Of a stretch of 64,000 nucleotides of DNA, positions 1-9,565 are shown one piece after another. Under the pieces are notes generated by a model. It worked only from the letters and a program-made list of their open reading frames with translations. It was not told the DNA's origin and ran no database searches. The position numbers and the translations under genes are program-made. How positions within the stretch are numbered: position 1 is the stretch's first letter; each line of letters begins with the position of its first letter. The DNA lies in the NCBI GenBank assembly GCA_044224905.1, contig JBGAJN010000004.1:62001-126000 (forward strand). Reading direction: 5' to 3'. Source of the stretch: JBGAJN01 sp044224905 (lineage in GTDB: Bacteria > Verrucomicrobiota > Verrucomicrobiia > Limisphaerales > JBGAJN01).

Positions 1-762
1 GGCGGCCTCGACTTCGCGCGGGCTGAAGCGCACGAGCGCGGTGTCCCAGAACGATTGTTCTGGCGTGCGGCGTTCGCGGTTGCGCAGCGCTTCCACGAAC
101 ACTTGGAAGAAGCCCGCGGTGCGGGACTCGCGCGCGGGCGGCACGCGGACGTAGTGTTTGGTACCGAGCCAGAAGATCAGCGTGGCTGCGGCCATGAAGA
201 GTCCCGGCACGCCGAACGCCCAGCCGTAACCGAGTTTGCCGCGGACGAAAGGGATGATGATGAACGCGAAGAAGGAGCCGAGGTTGATGGACCAGTAGAA
301 TGCGGCGTAGGCTTTTTGGAGGAGGTGGCGTTGCTCGGGCTTGAACTGGTCGCCCATGAACGCGGAGACGCACGGTTTGATTCCGCCGGAACCAAACGCA
401 ATCAATCCCAAACCAATGTAGAGCGTGAGCAGTTTCCCATCGTTCGTGGTAATGAGGTCGCTCATGGCCAGCACGCCGTGGCCGGCGCAGTAAAAGAGGG
501 AAATCCAGAGGATAGTTTTGTAGCGGCCCCAGAAACGGTCGGAGACCCACGCGCCCACGAGCGGCATGAAGTAATTGGCGAAGCCGAACAAGTGAATGAC
601 GCTAGTCGCGTGATCCTTGGTCTGCATCAACACGCCGGTGATGTACAGGGCGAGGATGCCCTTCATCCCATAATAGCTGAAGCGTTCGCACGCTTCGTTG
701 CCTACGATGTATTTGATCTGCGGCGGCCAGCGGTTCGCGGCCGGATTGGTTTCTGGATTCAT
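1..762 (-). CDS. POT/PTR2 family proton-dependent oligopeptide transporter (3' end cut by window edge)
   Basis: The minus strand is open from an ATG at 762 to the left edge, giving 254 residues with no stop, so the C-terminal half lies outside the window. The N-terminus carries the POT signature GNEACERFSYYGM (about residues 20-32), followed by hydrophobic segments, GSGGIKPCVSAFMGDQF (about residues 115-131) and FYWSINLGSF, all diagnostic of the PTR2/POT branch of the major facilitator superfamily. The family imports di- and tripeptides with protons across the inner membrane. It lies 42 bases downstream of the M3 oligopeptidase gene on the same strand, so co-transcription and a joint role in peptide use are likely. 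Family call is firm; substrate is inferred. Confidence 0.93.
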   Translation of the reverse strand, partial: MNPETNPAANRWPPQIKYIVGNEACERFSYYGMKGILALYITGVLMQTKDHATSVIHLFGFANYFMPLVGAWVSDRFWGRYKTILWISLFYCAGHGVLAMSDLITTNDGKLLTLYIGLGLIAFGSGGIKPCVSAFMGDQFKPEQRHLLQKAYAAFYWSINLGSFFAFIIIPFVRGKLGYGWAFGVPGLFMAAATLIFWLGTKHYVRVPPARESRTAGFFQVFVEALRNRERRTPEQSFWDTALVRFSPREVEAA

Positions 763-804
763 GCCGCGTGGTGTTGAGGGTGCGCGTGGAAGTTGAGCGG
801 ATAA

Positions 805-2931
805 TTATTTTCCGATGCCGAGTTCCTTGAGGAACGGATTGATAGAACGCGGGCGCCCGAGGAATTTCTCGATCGACTCATTCACGTCACGGGAACCGCC
901 GGGCGCGTAAACTTCATCGCGGAGCCGACGCCCGGCGCTGGCATCGAGGAAACCGTCGGGAGAATTCTTGAACACCGTCGCCATGTCCTGCGCGATCGCG
1001 TCCGCCCACGCGTAGCCGTAGTAACCAGCGTCGTAACCGCCCGCCAAGTGCCCGAAGCTCGCGATGAACGACGTCCCCGGAATCACCGGCAGGAAGACGT
1101 CGCTGAGAATCGGATTGGTAATCTTCACGCAATCGATCTTTTCGCCGGGCACCGCCGGACCGTGCAACGCCATGTCGAGCAGCGCGAAGGAAAGTTGCCG
1201 ACGATAATGCGTGCCGATGGTGGCGAGCTTCGCCGCGCGCAGTTGCTTGATGATCTCCGCGGGAATCTTCTTCGAAGGATCGCGGTAATCCGCCGCAAAA
1301 CTATCTAGCACCGTTTTGTCCCAGATCCAGTTCTCCAACATCTGCGACGGCGCCTCGACGAAATCGCCGGGCACGCTGGTGCCAGAGAAACGTCCTAGCT
1401 CGGCACGCGTGAGGATCGTGTGCATCGCGTGGCCGAATTCGTGGAAAAGCGTTTCCACTTCGTCATGCGTGAGCAGCGATGGCTTGCCCGGCTGCGGCGG
1501 CGGGAAGTTGCAAATGAGCGCGGCCACCGGACGTTGGTAAGTGCCGTTGGGCAGGCGCTTGCCGTCGATGATTGGGAACTGCGCGAAGTGCTTGTATTTG
1601 CCCTCGCGCGGAAACATGTCGAGGTAGAACGCGCCCAGCGGCTCGCCCGTTTGCGCATCGCTCACCGCGTAAAGTTGCAAGTCGTCGATCCACTTGTAAG
1701 GGGCCGTCATCTCGTCGATGCGGATGCCGAAGATCTTCTGGTAAATCTCAAACATCCCGCCGAGCGCTTTTTGATACGGGAAGAACACGCGCAGCTGCTC
1801 CGTGTCGACCGTGTATTTCTCCTTCTTCAACTGGTTGGAGAAATAGCGCCAATCCCAGAGATTGATCTTCGCGTTCTTGTCGCCCGTCTCCTTCGCCTTC
1901 ACCGCGGCGTACGATTGCAACTCCGCGTCGAACTTCGGCTGCAAGCCGCGCTCCAGCTTGCGGAGAAAATCAAACGCAGTCGGTGCGTCCTTCGCCATCT
2001 TCGGCTCGATCTGATAATCCGCCCACGACTTGTAACCGAGCTTCGCCGCGATTTTCTGCCGCAGCGCCACGATCTCATTCATCAACGGCACGTTCTTCGA
2101 CGCCGCCATCTGCTCGCGCATAGTCAGCATCCTTTTGCGCGTTGCCTCCGACTTCGCGTTCTCCATCACCATCAGATATTGCAACGTGATTCCGGCCTGG
2201 AGCGTGTATTCATCCTCGCCCGTGCGAATATCCTTCTGCTTGAGAAAATCTTCTGGCACGCCGGCGAGCTCCGCTTTCTTGAAACGCACTGGCTGCTTCG
2301 TCTCCGTGATTTGCGTCTGAAAATCCGTGCACTTGCTCGCGAGAATCTTGCGCAACTTCTCCACCTCATCCCGCTGCGCCTTGGGCAACTCCAGACCCGC
2401 GCGGCGATAATCCCGCATCGTGTCATCGAACGCCTTCTTCGCCTCGCCCGCAAGCTTCGGCTGCGTCAACGCGAACGCCTTCATCGACGCGTACACGTCC
2501 TCGCGGTAGTCCAGACCCACCGACCAATCCTGCAACTTCTTCACTTGGTCGGTCGCCGCCTCGCGCAACTGCGCATTCGTGCTCGTCTCCTTGATGAGGT
2601 TCAGCCGGTTCGCCACCAGATTGATCTCATACGACGCATTGTCCAACGCGAGGATCGTGTTCATGTAAGTCACCTTGGCCGGGTCCAGCTTCCCGATGCG
2701 GTCGAGCGCGCGATTGCCATCGGCGATGATTTTCTCCGTGGCGGACTTCACCTGCGCGGGCGTCGTTTCGAGCACCGGTAACGTAATAGAGGCGCCGAAG
2801 TGTGCAGCGCGTCTTTGAAGCTGGGAAAGGGCGACCGATGAACTATTTGGTTTGGTCTTACAACCGACGAACGAAAGCAACGTGCACAATACAAAAAAGC
2901 GCGGTAGAAACATATTAAGAGAGATCTTCAA
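805..2931 (-). CDS. M3 family oligopeptidase, predicted lipoprotein
   Basis: A 708-residue zinc metallopeptidase of the thimet oligopeptidase/oligopeptidase A/Dcp family (M3). The motif FHEFGHAMH gives the HExxH zinc site at residues 497-501, and the third ligand is E526 in FVEAPSQMLENW, with normal spacing. Length is typical for M3. The N-terminus has a hydrophobic stretch ending in a lipobox-like LSFVGC with Cys24, so the enzyme is probably exported and lipid-anchored, whereas many bacterial M3 enzymes are cytosolic. M7 is an alternative start. It is first in a two-gene minus-strand unit with the downstream POT transporter, suggesting periplasmic trimming of peptides before import. Confidence 0.93.
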   Translation of the reverse strand: MKISLNMFLPRFFVLCTLLSFVGCKTKPNSSSVALSQLQRRAAHFGASITLPVLETTPAQVKSATEKIIADGNRALDRIGKLDPAKVTYMNTILALDNASYEINLVANRLNLIKETSTNAQLREAATDQVKKLQDWSVGLDYREDVYASMKAFALTQPKLAGEAKKAFDDTMRDYRRAGLELPKAQRDEVEKLRKILASKCTDFQTQITETKQPVRFKKAELAGVPEDFLKQKDIRTGEDEYTLQAGITLQYLMVMENAKSEATRKRMLTMREQMAASKNVPLMNEIVALRQKIAAKLGYKSWADYQIEPKMAKDAPTAFDFLRKLERGLQPKFDAELQSYAAVKAKETGDKNAKINLWDWRYFSNQLKKEKYTVDTEQLRVFFPYQKALGGMFEIYQKIFGIRIDEMTAPYKWIDDLQLYAVSDAQTGEPLGAFYLDMFPREGKYKHFAQFPIIDGKRLPNGTYQRPVAALICNFPPPQPGKPSLLTHDEVETLFHEFGHAMHTILTRAELGRFSGTSVPGDFVEAPSQMLENWIWDKTVLDSFAADYRDPSKKIPAEIIKQLRAAKLATIGTHYRRQLSFALLDMALHGPAVPGEKIDCVKITNPILSDVFLPVIPGTSFIASFGHLAGGYDAGYYGYAWADAIAQDMATVFKNSPDGFLDASAGRRLRDEVYAPGGSRDVNESIEKFLGRPRSINPFLKELGIGK

Positions 2932-3259
2932 TCGATACTAAACTGCGATTGAGCTTAGAAGACAGCTCCAAAAGGGCAATCCCACAGAAGCTTCGACATT
3001 AATGAAACGCTACCAGAAACGTAGCGCAAGCGGCTCGCGTCTCAATCTCGCGGAACGGCACAAAAAGGTCCCAACTTTGACAAATATGAAGCACCAACTC
3101 CCATTCGATTATACAACAGGCACTTGCGCAGCAGCACGTTCATCAAAAGAAATAAAAACGCAGCGGTAGACGTGAGTTAGTGTCTCAAAATTCGATAATT
3201 CGTTTGACATGTCCAAGGCAATTATTATCCTTTCGCAAAATCCGTGAACCACTTCTAAA
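2932..3259. other. Intergenic region between divergent genes
   Basis: This 328-base gap separates the minus-strand M3 peptidase gene from the plus-strand DUF1800 gene and must hold both promoters. It is more AT-rich than most of the window. No open frame here looks coding, and I see no tRNA or riboswitch-like structure. A short inverted repeat (GCTAC...GTAGC, around 3010-3026) is the only obvious fold. The best promoter candidate is listed separately. Confidence 0.6.
3204..3231 (+). promoter_or_regulatory. Candidate sigma70-type promoter for the DUF1800-DUF1501 operon
   Basis: TTGACA at 3204-3209 is a perfect -35 match. TATCCT at 3226-3231, after a 16-base spacer, matches four of six -10 positions. 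It would start transcription about 20 bases before the ATG at 3260, leaving a short leader without a clear Shine-Dalgarno site. No expression evidence is available. Confidence 0.35.
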
Positions 3260-5500
3260 ATGAGCACCTCAAAACTTATCCTCGGCTCCCTACTTTGCCT
3301 TGGAGCAACACACTTCGCTTCAGCACAAGTGTCGCCGGGGCAGGTCGTTTCTGTCGCGAAAACGAATCGCGTAGCAACAATTAATGTCCAACCCGGCGTC
3401 CCGAATGCCGATGTTATGACGATTCTGACCTCCACGAATGTTGGAGGCCCGTACACTAACGCTCCAACGTCGCAAGTCGGCGGTTCCGGCTACGTCCCAA
3501 CGCACACGCTTTCGGTCATTGATGACACCAAGGCGGCGCGCTTCTACAAAACTCAAATCACCCCGCTGTCCTCAAACGCAGTGCAGATGGCCACGGCGCT
3601 AAATCGCTTGGCGTACGGACCGACCCCCGACGAGGTCGAGCGAATCATGGGTGCCGGATGGATCACCAACCACGCCAACTCGGGAGGAATCGGCGTTGAT
3701 GCTTGGATCAACCAACAGTTCCCGAATAACTGGGGTTCTTTCCCGGAAACCGCCACGAATGACCCTGCGATTATCGCATTGGAGTCGCGGTTCGCCACGA
3801 ATTTTACAGAATATATCCGCACCAATGAAACCACCGGCCCGGGCACCGGCGGTTTGAACGAGCTCCGCGCGTGGCATATCCTTCGCGGCGTCAAATCCAA
3901 ACACCAGACTTTGGAGATACTCTACCAATTCTTCGACAATCACTTCACGACGCAGTGGTCCAAATCACGCGACTACATTGGCGGATTCTATAACGGTATC
4001 GCCAACGTAGGCGACCGTGTAGCCGCTAACTTCGAATGGCAAGAAGCACGTCAATGGCGCGAGGTTCTCTCAAGTCGCACCGGCACCTTCTCCAATTTGC
4101 TCACGATTTCCGCGAAAAGCCCGGCCATGACCATCTACATGGACAGTTACAGCAGCCGCGGTGACGGTGCGAACCTCGCCAATGAAAACTATGCCCGCGA
4201 GTTCCGCGAACTGTTCTCCATGGGTGTTGACAACGGCTACGACCAAATCGACATCATTCAAGATTCGACAAACTGGACCGGCTGGACCGTCGAATTCAAC
4301 GATTTGGTTAACTGGAGCAACACCTTTGCGCTTCCTGCTGTTGGAACGATTTCCAACATTACGGGCGTTTGGGTCCAAAAGTATCGCGCCGATTACCACG
4401 GATTTGGAGCAAAGTACGTCTACTACAATTGGACGAACTTCCCATCTACCAATGGGCTTCCCATCGGTATCGATGCCAGCAACCCATTTAAACATGTTCC
4501 CGCTCGATTTGGGCCGCCTTACACCACAAAAAACTACGGAACCAACACCGGCAACAACGGTGCCTACGCCCTCTATATCGCTCCAAGCACCTCAGGAGCT
4601 CGTGGAACTACGAATGGTTACGGTGATGCGCTTCGCATGATCGCCCATCAAGCCGACCTACCGTTCGTTCAAGAATACACCTGTGTGAAGCTTTGCCAAA
4701 CGTTGGTTCATGACGACTTCTTTATTGGTTACGACTACACCGATCCGAATCTTTCTGAAGAAGGCAAGTTGGTTAAGGCGTGTATGGCTGCTTGGGAAGC
4801 CGGAACCCCGAAAGGCCAAATCTGGGATGTCATAAACGTCATCGCCAATTCGGCTTTGTTCCGAACCAACGCTTACGCTCAGAAAGTCAAAACGCCGTTG
4901 GAATTCAGTGTTAGCGCTATTCGTGCGCTTCTGTCCACCAACGTCCTGACCGGTATTCCAACGGCCGATACGGATGGCTATTCGATCGCAAATACTGGCT
5001 CTGGAAGTCCCATTGCACGATTGGGCTCTATGAATATCTACGACCGCGATGCACCCGACGGTTGGGCGGAGTATGGCTCTGCGTGGATCAATGCCGGTAC
5101 GTTGGCCGAGCGCGCGCGGTTTATTCAAACGTTCTTGCTGGCCTCAAACGACGTCGCTAAGGCAGATGGAATTTCATCTCCTGGAAGCATCAATCGTAAC
5201 ATCGCCAATCCGGTTGCAATTCTTCAGGCCAAATTGAGCACGACAGCCCAACAAGATGCCACCGCAGTTGCAAACCTCTTCGTCAACATCCTCTACCCTG
5301 GCGAAGGTTCAATCAATACGGCGGCTTACCGCGACATCGCCGCAAAATTCCTCCAATCCGACCAATATGGAGATATCAACACCTCTCAATCGTTCTCAAC
5401 CGTCTACGGTGCCGGAACCGGAGCGGGTAGCGAATACGACACCCGCGTCCGCGGGATGGTTTCGATGTTGATGACCCTCCAGCGCTTCAGCGAACAATAA
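3260..5500 (+). CDS. DUF1800 domain-containing secreted protein
   Basis: A 746-residue protein with an N-terminal signal peptide (hydrophobic core, cleavage near ASAQ at about residue 23). The DUF1800 signature starts at ATALNRLAYGPTPDEVERI (about residue 110), and the typical NENYAREFRELFSMGVD block follows (about residue 310). DUF1800 proteins are large extracytoplasmic proteins of unknown activity, usually encoded just before a DUF1501 gene, as here (19 bases apart). Residues 25-100 precede the domain and resemble a small beta-sandwich ending in ARFYK, similar to the C-terminus of the protein encoded at 7447-8433. Codon use is visibly less GC-rich than in later genes. Confidence 0.9.
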   Translation: MSTSKLILGSLLCLGATHFASAQVSPGQVVSVAKTNRVATINVQPGVPNADVMTILTSTNVGGPYTNAPTSQVGGSGYVPTHTLSVIDDTKAARFYKTQITPLSSNAVQMATALNRLAYGPTPDEVERIMGAGWITNHANSGGIGVDAWINQQFPNNWGSFPETATNDPAIIALESRFATNFTEYIRTNETTGPGTGGLNELRAWHILRGVKSKHQTLEILYQFFDNHFTTQWSKSRDYIGGFYNGIANVGDRVAANFEWQEARQWREVLSSRTGTFSNLLTISAKSPAMTIYMDSYSSRGDGANLANENYAREFRELFSMGVDNGYDQIDIIQDSTNWTGWTVEFNDLVNWSNTFALPAVGTISNITGVWVQKYRADYHGFGAKYVYYNWTNFPSTNGLPIGIDASNPFKHVPARFGPPYTTKNYGTNTGNNGAYALYIAPSTSGARGTTNGYGDALRMIAHQADLPFVQEYTCVKLCQTLVHDDFFIGYDYTDPNLSEEGKLVKACMAAWEAGTPKGQIWDVINVIANSALFRTNAYAQKVKTPLEFSVSAIRALLSTNVLTGIPTADTDGYSIANTGSGSPIARLGSMNIYDRDAPDGWAEYGSAWINAGTLAERARFIQTFLLASNDVAKADGISSPGSINRNIANPVAILQAKLSTTAQQDATAVANLFVNILYPGEGSINTAAYRDIAAKFLQSDQYGDINTSQSFSTVYGAGTGAGSEYDTRVRGMVSMLMTLQRFSEQ

Positions 5501-5519
5501 CCTAAGAGTAACCACGAAT

Positions 5520-7340
5520 ATGCTTAACATCATCTCACGTCGTTCATTTATTGAGCGCTCACTTCTGACCGGCGCTGGCCTAGGGTTGGCCTCGTTGACC
5601 AACATCCCCTTGGTCATTAAGCGCGCATTGGCCACTGGCACCATCGGGCTCAACGGGAAGAAGGTCTTCTTCATATTCCTGCGCGGCGCCAATGACGGGC
5701 TGAACAACCTCCTGCCCTACGGCGACCCGAACTACATCAATCTCGGCACGGGCACCAGCCCGATTCGCCCGAACATATTGATTCCACGCGATCCAACGTT
5801 CACTACTAACGCCAGCGTTCAGACGAACCCGATGGACTTCTTCCCATCGGGAAACAGTGACAGTGCTGGCATCGACACTTACGCTTACAACTTCGGTATC
5901 AAAGCGGGAAATGGATTCGCCGCCGTTCACCCATCGCTGAAATTCATCGCGCCCGTTTATAACGCCGGCAAACTTGCTTTGGTTCATCGTGTTGGTTATC
6001 CGAAGCAGTCTCGCTCCCACTTCGACTCCCAGAATTATTACGAAACTGGTCAACCGCTCAACAACGTCGACAAGGAAGGCGTCTGGTACCGCGCGATGTA
6101 TCAGTACTTGCTCAACAACCCATCAGCGTCACTGACGGGCGTATCAGTCCAATCGGCTCTTCCCCTCAGTCTGCGGGGAACCAAAGCCGCGATGACTAAT
6201 CTGAACGATCCGACTCGCTACGACATGCTGGGAATTCCGCACGTCCAGACTCCGAATCCCAATTTGGGCAATTCGAACGACTACTGGGGCGATATCAAAG
6301 CGTTCAATGCGATGACGAATGCCAACAACGCATCATTCCCAACTCGTAAGAGTCGCGAATTGCTGCAGGTCCAGTACAAGAACGTTGTCGACACTTTAAA
6401 AACTTTTGCCGACATTCGTTTCGACGAAGGCCAAGATTTGGTCCAGCCGACACCGGCGGACGAGTCTAGTCTTGCCGGCAACGTTTTCATCGACGACGAA
6501 AACACGGATGGAGATCGTCCTTATTACCTCTTCCCGACGACGGATATCAAAAACGGCGGCTGGCGACGGCTGATCGGCACTAACGTGGGCGGTCGCTACG
6601 TTATACCCCAGAACAATGGCGCTGGATCGTATACCTTCATGAGGCAAGTCAAAGCTGCGGCCTTGATCCTCAACAAGACTGACGCACGTATTGCCGGCAC
6701 GGAAATTGGCGGATGGGACACACACAATGGGCAGGTTAACTCCGGCGACACGACACATGGCGCTCACGCGAACCTGCTCCGCATTGTCGGATGGGCCATC
6801 TACGGCCTCTACAAGTTCTTCAAGATCTACGGAATCGGCGGCGCGAAGGCGATGCCAAATGCGAAAGCATCATGGAACGACGTCACGGTAGTTGTAATGT
6901 CTGAATTCGGACGCACTACGATTGGTAATGGCACGCTTGGCAGTGACCACGCGGAATCCAACTTGATGTATGTTGCTGGCGGAGCTGTGAAAGGTCTCAA
7001 TGCCGCCGGAAACACGAACAGCGGATCTGGTATCTATGAATGCCACACCGCCACGACAACGTCGTCGAAAGTGCCATGGAACATTGGTACATACGCCGGT
7101 GGACAGACAGGTACTGGCACATTGTTCGACGCCACAGGGCGTTATCTCCAACGCGCCGTGGATTACCGCTCGGTTCTTGGTGAAATCATCACGAAACACT
7201 TGGGCGCAAACTCGGCGGAATTGCAAGAGATCATCCCCGGCTACGCTAACAACGGAGAGAAGCTTGCCTCCGGCGGCACAGTTACGGCGCCGATTGACTC
7301 TCAGAATACGTTCATCGCAGGTGAACTTAACCTGTTGTAA
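5520..7340 (+). CDS. DUF1501 domain-containing secreted protein (first copy)
   Basis: A 606-residue protein with a Tat-like leader: SRRSFIERS at about residues 6-14, then a hydrophobic stretch. DUF1501 markers include FFIFLRGANDGLNNLLP near the N-terminus, GGWDTHNGQ in the middle and VVVMSEFGRT (about residue 460). The family belongs to the alkaline-phosphatase-like fold; its reaction is unknown and members are exported. It follows the DUF1800 gene by 19 bases and ends 20 bases before a strong terminator, so the two form a bicistronic operon. The paired DUF1800/DUF1501 arrangement is widespread in Verrucomicrobiota, Planctomycetota and Proteobacteria. Confidence 0.92.
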   Translation: MLNIISRRSFIERSLLTGAGLGLASLTNIPLVIKRALATGTIGLNGKKVFFIFLRGANDGLNNLLPYGDPNYINLGTGTSPIRPNILIPRDPTFTTNASVQTNPMDFFPSGNSDSAGIDTYAYNFGIKAGNGFAAVHPSLKFIAPVYNAGKLALVHRVGYPKQSRSHFDSQNYYETGQPLNNVDKEGVWYRAMYQYLLNNPSASLTGVSVQSALPLSLRGTKAAMTNLNDPTRYDMLGIPHVQTPNPNLGNSNDYWGDIKAFNAMTNANNASFPTRKSRELLQVQYKNVVDTLKTFADIRFDEGQDLVQPTPADESSLAGNVFIDDENTDGDRPYYLFPTTDIKNGGWRRLIGTNVGGRYVIPQNNGAGSYTFMRQVKAAALILNKTDARIAGTEIGGWDTHNGQVNSGDTTHGAHANLLRIVGWAIYGLYKFFKIYGIGGAKAMPNAKASWNDVTVVVMSEFGRTTIGNGTLGSDHAESNLMYVAGGAVKGLNAAGNTNSGSGIYECHTATTTSSKVPWNIGTYAGGQTGTGTLFDATGRYLQRAVDYRSVLGEIITKHLGANSAELQEIIPGYANNGEKLASGGTVTAPIDSQNTFIAGELNLL

Positions 7341-7360
7341 CGTCACGACCTAATATCACA

Positions 7361-7395
7361 AGAAGCCCCTCGGCACTCGAGGGGCTTCTTTTTTT
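7361..7395 (+). terminator. Rho-independent terminator of the DUF1800-DUF1501 operon
   Basis: A perfect 12-bp stem (AGAAGCCCCTCG at 7361-7372 pairing with 7378-7389), a five-base loop GCACT and a T-tract to 7395. It starts 20 bases after the DUF1501 stop codon. Confidence 0.95.
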
Positions 7396-7446
7396 ACTTC
7401 GACCGGAACCGTTGACCGCGGAGGAATACTCCGGATACATTCAGCC

Positions 7447-8433
7447 GTGCGCATTCAACTGATCATCGCTAAAATCGCGCTGCTTCCACTGGGATTTCTC
7501 GCCTCCGATGCTCAGGCAGCAACTTCGTTCATTTCCGTCTATCCGTCAGCCGATACAACGCTGATGGAGAACTACCCGAGCAATAATTTCGGCGGTGGGA
7601 CGTACGTGAATTCAGGGAGCATCCAAAACACCTCGACAAATCTCCCGCCGCCGTACCTTTATCCGAGAAATCGCGGATTGCTCAAATTCGACCTCGCAAG
7701 CCAATTGCCGCCAGGGTCTAAAATTGTCAACGTCAACGTCGTAATTGAGGTCACGTTAATCTCCAACGACCCTCACAATACAGGTGCGCAATTCGAACTT
7801 CACCGCGTACTCCGTCCTTGGGGTGAAGGGAACAAGGTTACGTACGTCAATCCGCCGCGCTTCAGCACCAATGGAATCGGCGCTCCAGCAACTGTCGGCG
7901 AAGCTACATGGCTTGATCGCTTCGCGTTTACCACCAACACGTGGGCAATGCCTGGCGGAGCACCAGGAATTGACTACGCCACCAACACTACGGCTATCGG
8001 ATATCTCTACGGTCCTGTTTTCTCGCCGTACTATTTCTACTCCGTTCAAAACACGAACCTCTTGCCGGAAGTTCAGTCGTGGCTCGAGAATCCTCAGACC
8101 AACTTTGGATGGATGCTTACGGTGAACCCGGAAACGGACGAATGGACAGCTCGCCGGTTCGGATCGAGGGAAAGCACTGCCCCGCCCCGGCTGGATATCG
8201 ATTTCATTGCGGCTCCAAAGTTCGAGAACTTTGAAATCGTCGGGAGCAACATCCGCTTCACGATGACTGCCGAAGCTGGATACGTGTACGCACTCGAATA
8301 TCGCGATTCTCTATCGACCGGTGCTTGGTCCACACTGACGACCATCTCTCTGCCCACCGTCACTGCTCAAGTCATCCTTTCCGACACACTTCAGGCATCA
8401 GGTTCCCGGTTTTATCGTCTCCGCGTTCTCTAA
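7447..8433 (+). CDS. DNRLRE/CBM96-like domain secreted protein
   Basis: A 328-residue predicted secreted protein with a GTG start and a signal peptide ending near AQAAT (about residue 25). The block SADTTLMENYPSNNFGGG (about residues 34-51), then GLLKFDL and a later WTARRFGSRE, match the DNRLRE/CBM96-type beta-sandwich module found in surface and adhesin-like proteins. The C-terminal 75 residues form a second small module (YALEYRDSL...W...RFYRLRVL) of a kind common at the ends of verrucomicrobial secreted proteins. It sits alone between the terminator and the MoxR operon. Role unknown; carbohydrate or surface binding is the best guess. Confidence 0.78.
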   Translation: MRIQLIIAKIALLPLGFLASDAQAATSFISVYPSADTTLMENYPSNNFGGGTYVNSGSIQNTSTNLPPPYLYPRNRGLLKFDLASQLPPGSKIVNVNVVIEVTLISNDPHNTGAQFELHRVLRPWGEGNKVTYVNPPRFSTNGIGAPATVGEATWLDRFAFTTNTWAMPGGAPGIDYATNTTAIGYLYGPVFSPYYFYSVQNTNLLPEVQSWLENPQTNFGWMLTVNPETDEWTARRFGSRESTAPPRLDIDFIAAPKFENFEIVGSNIRFTMTAEAGYVYALEYRDSLSTGAWSTLTTISLPTVTAQVILSDTLQASGSRFYRLRVL

Positions 8434-8491
8434 TTTTCTCTGAACGCATTTTCTGGTTTCGGTGTCCATGAGACCGTAATATTGCCGAAAC

Positions 8492-9481
8492 ATGAGTACG
8501 GGAATTAATGCGATCAACCAACAGGTTCAGGAAGCCAGTCAGTTTCTCCATCCACTTTTCAACGAAATCAACAAAGTCGTCATTGGTCAGAAATATCTGG
8601 TCGAACGATTGGTAATTGGGCTTCTAGCGAACGGACACGTCCTGCTGGAAGGCGTACCGGGGCTAGCGAAGACCCTTTCCGTCAAATCTCTCGCGGCAAC
8701 GCTGCACGTCAAATTCTCCCGCCTGCAATTTACGCCGGACATGCTCCCGGCTGACGTCATCGGCACTCAGATTTATAATCCACAATCCGGCGGCTTCACC
8801 ACGCGGCGTGGACCCATTTTCGCCAACATCGTGCTGGCCGACGAAATCAATCGCGCGCCTGCGAAAGTTCAAAGCGCCTTGCTCGAAGCCATGCAGGAAA
8901 AGCAGGTCACGATCGGCGAACAAACCTACAAGCTCGAAGAACCGTTTCTCGTCCTAGCCACTCAGAATCCGATCGAGCAGGAAGGCACCTATCCTTTGCC
9001 GGAAGCCCAAGTTGACCGCTTCATGCTGAAACTCCGCATCGGCTATCCGTCACGTGCGGAGGAGCGCCAGATCCTCGACCTCATGGCGCGCACGAGCAAG
9101 TTGCCGAGCGCGCAACCCGTCGTTAGCCCTGCACAAATCCTAGCCGCGCGCGAAGTCATCAACGACATTTACATCGATGACAAGGTGAAGGATTACATCG
9201 TCGATCTGGTGTGCGCCACACGAACGCCAGAAGCCTACAAAATTGCTGTCAAAGACCTCATTCAACTTGGCGCTTCCCCGCGCGCGACGATCGCTCTGAC
9301 GCTCGCAGCCAAGGCCTACGCATTCCTCAAGGGTCGCGGCTACGTCACACCCCAAGACGTCAAATCCATCGCCATGGACGTGCTTCGCCACCGCGTCGCG
9401 ATTACTTACGAAGCTGAAGCCGAGGACAAGACCAGCGAGAATGTCATTCAGAAGATTCTCGATGAACTGCCGGTGCCGTGA
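8492..9481 (+). CDS. MoxR family AAA+ ATPase
   Basis: A 329-residue AAA+ ATPase of the MoxR group (AAA_3). Walker A is GVPGLAKT at residues 54-61 and Walker B is IVLADEINRAP at 113-123; a sensor-type ATQNP motif follows at about residue 157. MoxR ATPases act as chaperones that help mature or regulate VWA-domain partners. It is the first gene of an eight-gene plus-strand operon whose next members are a DUF58 protein and the Bat proteins, the classical MoxR arrangement. No clear Shine-Dalgarno precedes the ATG. Confidence 0.96.
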   Translation: MSTGINAINQQVQEASQFLHPLFNEINKVVIGQKYLVERLVIGLLANGHVLLEGVPGLAKTLSVKSLAATLHVKFSRLQFTPDMLPADVIGTQIYNPQSGGFTTRRGPIFANIVLADEINRAPAKVQSALLEAMQEKQVTIGEQTYKLEEPFLVLATQNPIEQEGTYPLPEAQVDRFMLKLRIGYPSRAEERQILDLMARTSKLPSAQPVVSPAQILAAREVINDIYIDDKVKDYIVDLVCATRTPEAYKIAVKDLIQLGASPRATIALTLAAKAYAFLKGRGYVTPQDVKSIAMDVLRHRVAITYEAEAEDKTSENVIQKILDELPVP

Positions 9482-9565
9482 GCAGCTTTTCGCGCAAGAT
9501 TGCGCTGAAAGTTTTTCCGCTGACTCAGCCGTTACGCGTCTTCAAGCCGTGATTCCAACTGCAAC

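Noticed and set aside
55..777. Plus-strand open frame of 240 residues at the left edge
   Set aside because: The minus strand here encodes a clear POT transporter that runs off the window, so the plus frame is a shadow.
1420..2781. Long plus-strand open frame of 453 residues
   Set aside because: It is antisense to the M3 peptidase gene and its translation is Arg/His/Leu-rich low-quality sequence, a shadow of GC-rich codon use.
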